Shown here in pieces: positions 1 to 6,449 of a stretch of 8,764 nucleotides of DNA. Source of the stretch: Planctomycetota bacterium (GTDB lineage: Bacteria; Planctomycetota; PUPC01; JACPCR01); contig JASLXP010000136.1 of assembly GCA_030740295.1 (NCBI GenBank), positions 1 through 8,764 on the forward strand, read 5' to 3'. Under the pieces are notes generated by a model. The model had not been told where the DNA came from. It made no database searches and was given only the letters and a program-made list of their open reading frames with translations. Position 1 is the first letter of the stretch; the number at the start of each line of letters is the position of its first letter. Both the position numbers and the translations under genes were made by a program.

Positions 1-279
1 GTAGCTCTGCGTATATCGCGAACTGTCTTCTCGGCACTTCCTTTCTTTCTCATCATCGTTTCCTCTGGGGATTAACGATGAGCCAAAAGTGTCTCTTATG
101 CAATCAGGTGATTATGTCCAACTGGGGCTGACGGGGTACAATCGAACACTGGCCACCGTGGCTTCCCAGGAGAGCGGCGCAGTCGAAACTACTGCAAGCG
201 ATCGCTTTGCCTTCCAGTCAGCCTCCAAGGCGCTGGCGGTAACAGGGGAAACGCAATCACAACCAATTAATAAGGAGCT
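1..279. other. Upstream region of the operon, no recognisable gene
   Basis: I recognise no gene here. One plus-strand frame is open from base 5 to a TGA at 281-283, but it has no convincing start: the first usable codon is a GTG at 89. Its 64-residue product (from GTG 89) is rich in Ser, Ala, Thr and Gln and resembles nothing I know. Its stop overlaps the first ATG of the peroxidase gene. A separate 17-codon reading frame at 78-131 starts with ATG and encodes a Cys-Leu-Leu-Cys motif. From base 1 another frame encodes a short hydrophobic tail that stops at 73-75, possibly the end of an upstream gene. I found no clear sigma-70 promoter or FNR-type palindrome. The operon promoter is presumably here or further upstream. 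Confidence 0.35.
272..277 (+). promoter_or_regulatory. Ribosome binding site for the first peroxidase gene
   Basis: AAGGAG lies just before three consecutive ATG codons at 280, 283 and 286. Spacing to them is 2, 5 and 8 bases. The third, or perhaps the second, ATG has the more usual spacing, so the mature start may be one or two residues shorter than the longest frame. Confidence 0.7.
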
Positions 280-1485
280 ATGATGATGAATAGAACTAAT
301 CTATTTCGAACGCCTGCCGGAGGCCTTTTGCTGGCCCTCCTGGCGGCAGGTCCGGCGGTAGGGCAGGATTTCTCTTCCATCGTTCCGGGAACGGATGCCG
401 AGAGCCCGCCCATGCCGGCGGCTGAGATTATCCCCCTCGCCCCGCTGCCTGAACTCGAACCCCAGGATCCCGTCGTGGTTGCGCTCGGCGAGCTGTTATT
501 CTTCGACAACCGCGCCTCCGGCAACGCCGATCAGCGTTGCTACAACTGCCATAACCCGAGGCAGGGTTGGACCGATGGTATATCGCTGTCGGACGGCTAC
601 CCCGGCACTAAATATTTCCGCAACTCGAAAACCATTATCAACGTCGCCTACGCGCCGATTGTCTACTGGGACGGCCACATGACCGGCGGCGCGGGGGACC
701 TTGACAGCCAGGTGCGCGACAGCATCACCGAATCCTACTTCCAAGCCATGGACGGGCGCATCATGCTGCAGCGCTGGAAGCAAGTGCCCGAGTACGTCGA
801 GCGCTTCCAGGCGGCTTTCAACGCCGAGCCCGATTTCGAGCTGACGTTGACAGCGATTTCGGCCTTCATGCGCACCCTGGTTTCCAAGAACGTCCCCTTC
901 GACAACTATCTCAAGGGCGACTCCAATGCGATCTCGGCTCAGGCCAAGAACGGTCTCGCCCTGTTCCAGGGCAAGGCCGGCTGCATCCAGTGCCACAGCG
1001 GCCCCATGCTCAGCGACTACCAGCCCCACGCGCTAGGCGTGCCGGAAAATCCCTACGTGTTTGTAACTCCCAAGCGCCACACCACCTACCGCGCCTTTCT
1101 GCGTAACTTGGGCGTCCCCAACCGCTATAACTGGCTGGAGGATGTGGGGCACTACGTCACGACCAAAGAGCGCAAGCACATCGGCACCTTCATCACCCCG
1201 AGCCTTCGGGAAGTCTCCCGCACCCCTCCCTACATGCACAACGGCATGCTGCCGAGTCTGGAGGAGGTGGTGGAGTTCTACGACCAGGGGGGAGCCGAGC
1301 ATCCGAATAAGGACTCGCGTCTTCACCCCCTCGGCCTTTCCGAAGGCGAGAAGGCCGAACTGGTGGAATTCCTGAGAACGCTGAGCGGGGATCAGCTCAT
1401 CCCGGAGGATATGGAGAACAGATTGGTGAATATGGATAATCTTCCGGCCTACGAGACAGTTCCGTGGATGGACATCGACAATTAA
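280..1485 (+). CDS. idrP1: Di-heme cytochrome c peroxidase family protein of the iodate reductase operon (IdrP1/IdrP2 type)
   Basis: Predicted periplasmic di-heme c-type peroxidase of the CcpA/MauG family, which reduces hydrogen peroxide with electrons from the respiratory chain. In the iodate reductase system it is proposed to remove peroxide released during iodate reduction. The 401-residue frame opens with a Sec signal peptide: a basic start, a Leu/Ala-rich core at about residues 14-24, and a likely cleavage after Ala-Val-Gly at 26-28. Two heme c motifs are visible, CYNCH at 87-91 and CIQCH at 235-239. Trp97 lies six residues after the first heme His, where the family usually has a Trp. 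A conserved TPPYMHNG segment follows at 315-322. The gene is first of four on one strand, and the next starts 19 bases later. Family and operon role are well supported. Which peroxidase is P1 and which is P2 is my assignment by order and could be reversed. Confidence 0.85.
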   Translation: MMMNRTNLFRTPAGGLLLALLAAGPAVGQDFSSIVPGTDAESPPMPAAEIIPLAPLPELEPQDPVVVALGELLFFDNRASGNADQRCYNCHNPRQGWTDGISLSDGYPGTKYFRNSKTIINVAYAPIVYWDGHMTGGAGDLDSQVRDSITESYFQAMDGRIMLQRWKQVPEYVERFQAAFNAEPDFELTLTAISAFMRTLVSKNVPFDNYLKGDSNAISAQAKNGLALFQGKAGCIQCHSGPMLSDYQPHALGVPENPYVFVTPKRHTTYRAFLRNLGVPNRYNWLEDVGHYVTTKERKHIGTFITPSLREVSRTPPYMHNGMLPSLEEVVEFYDQGGAEHPNKDSRLHPLGLSEGEKAELVEFLRTLSGDQLIPEDMENRLVNMDNLPAYETVPWMDIDN

Positions 1486-1504
1486 TTAATGAGGAGAAGC
1501 AAAA

Positions 1505-2875
1505 ATGAGCCACAAACGATGGATACTTTCGATGGCCGTCCTGGCCGCCGCCGGCATGCAGCCGGGGGCCTCGGGACAAAATGAACGCGGAGACGGCATT
1601 GTGCTTAGTACTACGGATGCCGAGGCCATATACAATGTCGGCCCGATAACCGCTACGCCGTTGCTGGAGATGTCGCCGGGCGCCACAGTGGAGTTCAACG
1701 GTGAACTGTTTCCGGCCCTCGCCGCGCTGCCACCGCCGCCCATCCTCGACGACCTCCCGCAGTGGGTCGGGCCGGACGGCTTTCCGGAGAAGGACGAGGA
1801 CGGTATGCCCAAGCTGGACGATCCCCTTGTCAAGCTGGGCTACATTCTCTTCTTCGACCCGCGCTTTTCCGGCGACGGCAGCGTCTCCTGCAGTACCTGC
1901 CATGTCCCGGCGGAGGGGTGGGGGTTGAATTCCGCCGTCAGCCGCGGCTACCCCGGTACCTCCCACTGGCGTAACTCCCAGACGGTGGTTAACAGCGCCT
2001 ATATGAACAAGCTCTTCTGGGGCGGCGATACGCCAGAGCTCGGGCAACAGGCGGAGGACGCCAAAACTGGCCTTTCCGGCAACGCCAAGCCCGACATGGT
2101 GGAGGAGCGCATCGCACAGGTGCCCGAGTACGTCGAGATGTTCAAAGAGGTGTTCGGCACCCAATGGCCCCTGGAGAAGGACGCCTGGCGCGCCATGGGT
2201 GCCTTCGAGCGCGTCATGAACGACGAGAACACCTTCTTCGACCAATACATGCGCGGCGACGAGACCGCGATGACCGAGGAGGAGCTCCTGGGGATGGAGC
2301 TGTTCCAGGGCAAGGCCGGTTGCATCCAGTGCCATAACGGCCCGTTGCTGACCGACCAGAAGTACTACAACACCGGGGCTCCGGAAAGCGTTACGCTCTT
2401 GAGAGACCCCCTGGTGCAGACCGGCGCCCGCTGGCAGTACTACCGGAAAGGCATAGGCGAGGACGTATACCGCAAGGCCAACTTCGACATCGGCCTCTAC
2501 TCCAACACCAAGGTCAAGGGGCACATGGGATTGCAACGCACCGCACCGCTGCGCTACCTGCTCTACACTCCGCCCTACATGCACAATGGCTCGATCGATA
2601 CCTTGGAAGAGGTGGTGGAGTTCTACAACCAGGGTGGCGGGCCGGACCCGGTATTGCGCGATTTAGGTTACAGTACCAAGACCGATCGCTTAAAGCCCCT
2701 GAACCTCACCGAGGATGAGAGTTTTGCGTTGGTAGTGTTCCTGGAAAGCACCTCGGGGGAGGAACTCCTCCTGCCCAGCCCCGAAATCCCGTCGGACCAG
2801 CCCTTCGCGGGCGCGATCGCTAAGTTCGGGGATCTGGAGCCAGAGACCTTTGACGATATACCGCCGCCACAGTGA
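1505..2875 (+). CDS. idrP2: Second di-heme cytochrome c peroxidase family protein of the iodate reductase operon (IdrP2/IdrP1 type)
   Basis: Second periplasmic di-heme peroxidase, paralogous to the gene before it. The 456-residue product has a signal peptide (hydrophobic core about residues 6-17, likely cleavage after Ala-Ser-Gly at 22-24). Heme c motifs are CSTCH at 129-133 and CIQCH at 273-277, with Trp139 six residues after the first heme His and TPPYMHNG at 355-362. It is longer than the first copy, mainly through about 40 extra residues before heme 1, including a Pro-rich stretch near 76-79, plus an acidic, Pro-rich tail. GAGGAG at 1491-1496 lies eight bases before the ATG, which supports this start. 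The gene ends ten bases before the Rieske gene, so the two are probably translated from one mRNA. Its proposed role is to work with the first peroxidase on peroxide made by IdrA. The P1/P2 labels are by order only. Confidence 0.85.
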   Translation: MSHKRWILSMAVLAAAGMQPGASGQNERGDGIVLSTTDAEAIYNVGPITATPLLEMSPGATVEFNGELFPALAALPPPPILDDLPQWVGPDGFPEKDEDGMPKLDDPLVKLGYILFFDPRFSGDGSVSCSTCHVPAEGWGLNSAVSRGYPGTSHWRNSQTVVNSAYMNKLFWGGDTPELGQQAEDAKTGLSGNAKPDMVEERIAQVPEYVEMFKEVFGTQWPLEKDAWRAMGAFERVMNDENTFFDQYMRGDETAMTEEELLGMELFQGKAGCIQCHNGPLLTDQKYYNTGAPESVTLLRDPLVQTGARWQYYRKGIGEDVYRKANFDIGLYSNTKVKGHMGLQRTAPLRYLLYTPPYMHNGSIDTLEEVVEFYNQGGGPDPVLRDLGYSTKTDRLKPLNLTEDESFALVVFLESTSGEELLLPSPEIPSDQPFAGAIAKFGDLEPETFDDIPPPQ

Positions 2876-2881
2876 AGACCA

Positions 2882-2923
2882 GACTATGAAACCGATTACC
2901 AAGATACCTCTGACTATGAAACC
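2882..2923 (+). repeat. 12-base direct repeat that duplicates the candidate start of the Rieske gene
   Basis: GACTATGAAACC occurs at 2882-2893 and again, exactly, at 2912-2923, a period of 30 bases. Both copies contain an in-frame ATG-Lys-Pro, so the repeat offers two possible starts ten codons apart. Neither has a strong ribosome binding site. It looks like a small local duplication in the region before the Tat motif. Confidence 0.7.
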
Positions 2924-3470
2924 AGAGACACACGACGAATCGACTTGCCTCACTCGCCGTAGCTCTCGCCGCGACTTCCTCTTGACGGGGAGCGGCGCGG
3001 TGGCCGCTACCTTCCTCATGAGCTGCAGCGCCCTCCCCGGCGCCGAGGCGCAGGAGGTGGTGGGGGTGCGGTACGAACGCAAAGCGATCGCGAGGATCAG
3101 CGAGCTGACGAACGACACACCGTTGGACTTCGCTTATCCGTTCGATGACCTCTACTCCCAAAACTTGCTGATCAAGCTGGGGATGCGCGCCGCCGGCGGC
3201 GTCGGTCCGGCGCAGGACATCGTGGCCTTTAACACCCTGTGCACCCACATGGGCTGGCCGGTCGGCAAGTATAACGCTGAGCACAAAGTGCTGGGGGCCT
3301 GCCCCCTGCACCTGACCACCTTCGACCTGCGCCGCCGCGGCATGGTAGCCGCCGGCCACGGCACCCAGAACCTGCCCCAGATCGTGCTCGAGGTGGAAGG
3401 GGATGAACTCTACGCCATCGGCATCATCGGTCTGGTATTCGGCAAAACCGACAACCTTATGAGAACCTGA
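2886..3470 (+). CDS. idrB: Iodate reductase small subunit, Rieske [2Fe-2S] protein with Tat signal (AioB-like)
   Basis: Small electron-transfer subunit that pairs with the molybdenum subunit encoded next; related to arsenite oxidase AioB. From ATG 2886 the product is 194 residues. It carries a twin-arginine signal, SRRDFLL at about 27-33, then a hydrophobic stretch (34-46) and a likely cleavage after Ala-Glu-Ala at 53-55. The large subunit has no signal of its own, so the folded pair is presumably exported together. The Rieske ligands are Cys119 and His121 (CTHMGW) and Cys139 and His142 (CPLH). The two extra cysteines that form a disulfide beside the cluster in many Rieske proteins are replaced by Trp124 and Leu141. 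An LMSC sequence at 44-47 weakly resembles a lipobox. An in-frame TTG at 2850 would overlap the previous gene and is less likely. ATG 2916 is the other possible start. A 31-base gap precedes the large subunit gene. Confidence 0.87.
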   Translation: MKPITKIPLTMKPETHDESTCLTRRSSRRDFLLTGSGAVAATFLMSCSALPGAEAQEVVGVRYERKAIARISELTNDTPLDFAYPFDDLYSQNLLIKLGMRAAGGVGPAQDIVAFNTLCTHMGWPVGKYNAEHKVLGACPLHLTTFDLRRRGMVAAGHGTQNLPQIVLEVEGDELYAIGIIGLVFGKTDNLMRT

Positions 3471-3501
3471 AAGCGAAATCGTATTAGACAGAGATATTAG
3501 C

Positions 3502-6201
3502 ATGGCAAATAATCAATTAGACGTTACGCAAATCCAGGACCGCGTCCCCCTGCCGCCTACAGGGGCCGATGTACTCGGCACCGGCTGCGACTACTGCGTC
3601 GTCGGCTGCTCCTACAAAGTGATCCGCTGGCCGGTGGGGATGGAAGAAGGCGGACCCAATGCAAGCGAAAACGCCATGGGACTCGACTTCCCACGGCCTC
3701 CCGGCGCGGGTGGCTGGGTCTCCCCCAATATGCACAACATCGTTTCTCACAACGGCGAGCCCCACCATGTTCTGGTGGTGCCGGACTGGGAGGCGAAGGC
3801 GATCAATCCGGGCGGAGCCCACAGCTTCCGGGGTGGCTCCATCGCCCAGAAGTGCTATAACCCCAACAGCGCGACGCGGGACCGCCTGCAGACCCCCCTT
3901 TTGCGGGTCAACGGCGAGTTGGTCCCCATCAGTTGGGAGGCGGCGACCGACATCGCGGCCGAGGTGGGAAACTATGCCCTCGAGAAGTACGGCGATCTCT
4001 CCTGGGCGATGAAGATGTATTCCTACCAGTTCACCCAGAACACCTACGCCCTGAGCAAGCTGGCGTTTCGCTCGGTACAGACGGCGGCCTTCGCCTTCCA
4101 CGAGCACCCGGCCAACGGTCCGGACACTCCCGGATTCACTGATGCCGGGTACGACAACTTCGCCCCCGCCTATGAAGACTGGGGCAACGCGGAAGTGCTC
4201 TTCATGGCCGGCACCGACCCCTTCGAGACCAAGACTGTGATCTTCGAGTCGTGGATTCTCCCAGCGGTGCAGGCGGGGCGGCAGAAGCTCATCTACGTCA
4301 ACCCGCGCAGGACCACCGGCGTGGCGTTCGCCGAAGCCAACGGCGGCTTGTTCCTGCAGATCGTTCCCGGCACCGACACCGTGCTGCTCATGGCCATGGC
4401 CCGCGTCATTCTCGAAAACGGCTGGGAAGACTCGGATTGGATCGAGAAGTATAGCGCGAGCAAGTGGGACTACGACTCGGGCTTCGGCCAGGGCACCCGC
4501 AACACGCCGATGCAATGGCGCACCACCTGGGACAATTTCCGGCCCGCGGGCGGCTTCCCCGGCTACAAGGAGTTCATCCTGAGCCAGGAGGAGTCAGAGC
4601 TCAAAGTGGCCGAGAGAATCACCGGCATCTCCCGCGACCTGATCGTCCAGGCCGCCGAAATGATGTGCAAGCCCCGCGCCGACGGCAGCCGCCCCAAGAC
4701 TTCCATGGGGATGGAGAAGGGGCTCTACTGGTCCAACAATTACCTCAACACGGCAGCGTTCGCCTCGCTCGGCATGCTCTGCGGCACCGGTAACCGCCCC
4801 GGTCAGATGCTCGGCCGCTTCGGCGGCCACCAGCTTGGCGGCGGCGCGTCCGGCGGCAAATACCCACTCGCAAAGAGCCCGGAGAAGTTTATCGGGCGCC
4901 GGCGCAAGGCGCTCGATCTCGACCGCTGGGTGCAGATGGGCAACGTGCGCTTTGTTTACGTCATCGGCACCACCTGGATCGGCTCCATGGCCGGCTCCCA
5001 GGAGTTGGCCGCGGCGTTCAGCAAGCTGACCACGGAGAATCCCCACCAGGTCACCGGGACCGACACCGCCGAGGCGATCGCCACCCTCAAGAGGCGGGTC
5101 GACTCTGGCGGCATGGCAGTAGTGAATCAGGAAATCTACCTCAGGGAGCCTATCGGCACGCAGTTCGCCGACCTGGTGTTGCCCGCCGCCTCCTGGGGCG
5201 AGGAAGATTTCGTCCGCGCCCAGGGCGAGCGCCGCTGGAAAGTCTATTCCAAGTTCATGGACCCCCCCGGCGAAGCCAAACCCGACTGGTGGATCACGGC
5301 CCAGATCGCTACCAAGATGGGCTTCCCCGGCTACGACTGGAAGGATTCCAACGAGGTGTTCGAGGAGGCATCGCGGTTTATGCGCACGGGTCGCATTAAT
5401 ATCCAACCCCTGGTCTGGGCCGCCAAGAAAGAGGGGGTGCCCGCCATGGAGCTTCTGCGCAGTCTCGGCAACGATGGCATCCAAGCGCCGGTCATGTTAG
5501 AGGATGGCAAGCTCTACGGCACCAAGCGGCTGCACGACAGCACCCGCATTTTCCCCGAGACCGGCCCGGAGGGGACGACGATATGGCCGAAGAACGCTTT
5601 AGCTTTCGGCTCCCACAACGGCAAGGCGATGTTCCTCAAAACGCCCTGGAGTCTCTTCTCGGACTACTGGGAGTGGCTCAGGCCGAAAGGGGACGAACTG
5701 TGGGTCACCAACGGCCGGGTCAGTGAAATCTGGCAGAGCGGCTTCGACGACGAACGCCGGGACATCGCCAACAAGCGCTGGCCGGAACCGGCCGTCGAGA
5801 TCCATCCCGACGACGCCGCGGCGAGAGGGATCGAGTCGGGCGATTACGTGGAGATGGTGAACGACCGGCTCGCGGTGCAAGTGAGCGGCTTCATGGGCAT
5901 CAAAAGCGATGATGCGAGTTTCACCGGGCTGATGAGGGACGGGCACATCCGGATGACAACCGGCAGGGCGGAGGCGGTGGCCATCGTCACCGACGCCATA
6001 AAGCCGGGGGTGGCCTTCATGCATAGTCTGAACTCGAAAGCCAAGCAAATGGCCAACTCCCTGGTGCCGGCGATCCCCGATCCTATCAGCGGCATGTACC
6101 GCTATAAGCTCGGCATCGGCAAGATCCGAAAGATCGGCGAGTCGCCCTACAAGAACGACGATCTGGAGCGGATGAGCCTCGCGCCAAGGGACATCATCTA
6201 A
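3502..6201 (+). CDS. idrA: Iodate reductase catalytic subunit, molybdopterin oxidoreductase of the arsenite-oxidase type
   Basis: Large catalytic subunit of the DMSO reductase superfamily, predicted to bind bis-MGD molybdenum and a [3Fe-4S] cluster and to reduce iodate in the periplasm. Cluster ligands are Cys29, Cys32 and Cys36. At the fourth position there is Ser108 (HSFRGG), as in AioA, which explains a 3Fe instead of a 4Fe cluster. RFGGH at 439-443 matches the Arg-x3-His pair that binds arsenite in Alcaligenes AioA. His200 with Asp208 eight residues on matches the AioA His195/Glu203 pair, with Asp in place of Glu. LPAASWGEEDF at 560-570 and a C-terminal MGD-binding domain from about 730 complete the fold. 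At 899 residues it is longer than AioA (about 825). It has no signal peptide, so it probably travels with the Tat-exported Rieske subunit. The two peroxidase genes upstream favour iodate reductase over arsenite oxidase. The ribosome site is weak (GAGAT, 3491-3495). Confidence 0.87.
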   Translation: MANNQLDVTQIQDRVPLPPTGADVLGTGCDYCVVGCSYKVIRWPVGMEEGGPNASENAMGLDFPRPPGAGGWVSPNMHNIVSHNGEPHHVLVVPDWEAKAINPGGAHSFRGGSIAQKCYNPNSATRDRLQTPLLRVNGELVPISWEAATDIAAEVGNYALEKYGDLSWAMKMYSYQFTQNTYALSKLAFRSVQTAAFAFHEHPANGPDTPGFTDAGYDNFAPAYEDWGNAEVLFMAGTDPFETKTVIFESWILPAVQAGRQKLIYVNPRRTTGVAFAEANGGLFLQIVPGTDTVLLMAMARVILENGWEDSDWIEKYSASKWDYDSGFGQGTRNTPMQWRTTWDNFRPAGGFPGYKEFILSQEESELKVAERITGISRDLIVQAAEMMCKPRADGSRPKTSMGMEKGLYWSNNYLNTAAFASLGMLCGTGNRPGQMLGRFGGHQLGGGASGGKYPLAKSPEKFIGRRRKALDLDRWVQMGNVRFVYVIGTTWIGSMAGSQELAAAFSKLTTENPHQVTGTDTAEAIATLKRRVDSGGMAVVNQEIYLREPIGTQFADLVLPAASWGEEDFVRAQGERRWKVYSKFMDPPGEAKPDWWITAQIATKMGFPGYDWKDSNEVFEEASRFMRTGRINIQPLVWAAKKEGVPAMELLRSLGNDGIQAPVMLEDGKLYGTKRLHDSTRIFPETGPEGTTIWPKNALAFGSHNGKAMFLKTPWSLFSDYWEWLRPKGDELWVTNGRVSEIWQSGFDDERRDIANKRWPEPAVEIHPDDAAARGIESGDYVEMVNDRLAVQVSGFMGIKSDDASFTGLMRDGHIRMTTGRAEAVAIVTDAIKPGVAFMHSLNSKAKQMANSLVPAIPDPISGMYRYKLGIGKIRKIGESPYKNDDLERMSLAPRDII

Positions 6202-6254
6202 AGCCATAGCCTTCGCGTAGGTGGAGTTGTGTATTCGCCTGCGCGGTGGCTTTA
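6199..6254 (+). terminator. Imperfect inverted repeat at the end of idrA, possible terminator or mRNA-end hairpin
   Basis: TAAAGCCA at 6199-6206, which includes the idrA stop codon, is the exact inverse of TGGCTTTA at 6247-6254. Inside it, CGCGTAGGTG at 6214-6223 can pair with CGCCTGCGCG at 6236-6245 with two G-U pairs, leaving a 12-base loop. The two stems are separated by a seven-base bulge on the left and one base on the right. No T-run follows, so this is not a standard intrinsic terminator. It may act by another route or protect the 3' end of the operon mRNA. It also coincides with the change in base composition. Confidence 0.4.
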
Positions 6255-6420
6255 GAACTGGCTTTGACAAGTGGTACCTCAGCTACAATAACAACAACGA
6301 CTTCAAGGTCTGGACAGGTCGTAACGGCACCCCCTGTGGGATGACGATGTGATCCTGGCCAGTGTAGCCTTGAGTCAACAGCTCACTGACGCTACCAATT
6401 TAACGATTAACTTAAAATGA
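6221..6420 (+). pseudogene. Degenerate porin fragment
   Basis: A short stretch encodes residues resembling the middle of the porin that follows. The frame at 6221-6334 gives FDKWYLSYNNNNDFKVW then TGRNGTP. This lines up with FDKYYFRYDSGDSSTW and VGKNSLP in the downstream gene. Continuing needs a frame change at the run of C at 6331-6334, after which 6334-6417 reads LWDDDV, matching LFWDDDI, and ends at a TGA at 6418-6420. The fragment has no start, signal peptide or C-terminal strand. It is similar but not identical to the downstream gene, so it appears to be the wreck of a separate paralogue and not a recent duplicate. It is closer in composition to the low-GC block than to the operon. The alignment is by eye. 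Confidence 0.6.
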
Positions 6421-6438
6421 TTGATGTGTAATTGAATT

Positions 6439-6444
6439 GAGGTG
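6439..6444 (+). promoter_or_regulatory. Ribosome binding site of the porin gene
   Basis: GAGGTG five bases before the ATG at 6450. This good site is the reason to take 6450 as the original start, even though that frame does not run into the porin barrel. Confidence 0.65.
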
Positions 6445-6449
6445 TTTTT

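Noticed and set aside
2850..2885. TTG at 2850 as start of the Rieske gene
   Set aside because: It is a TTG inside the previous coding region with no ribosome site. ATG 2886 keeps the whole Tat signal and does not overlap.
496..5484. Long minus-strand open frames opposite the operon (496-1029, 1397-2584, 3517-4515, 4594-5484)
   Set aside because: They mirror the codon pattern of the GC-rich genes, show no family motifs, and lie wholly or almost wholly opposite well-supported genes.
3502..6201. Calling the large and Rieske subunits arsenite oxidase AioA/AioB
   Set aside because: Cluster and active-site motifs fit, but the two co-operonic di-heme peroxidases and the longer 899-residue length fit iodate reductase better. 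A tree would decide.
6386..6418. Promoter-like TAAAAT (6413-6418) before the porin
   Set aside because: The best upstream partner, CTGACG at 6386-6391, is 21 bases away, too far for a normal sigma-70 promoter.
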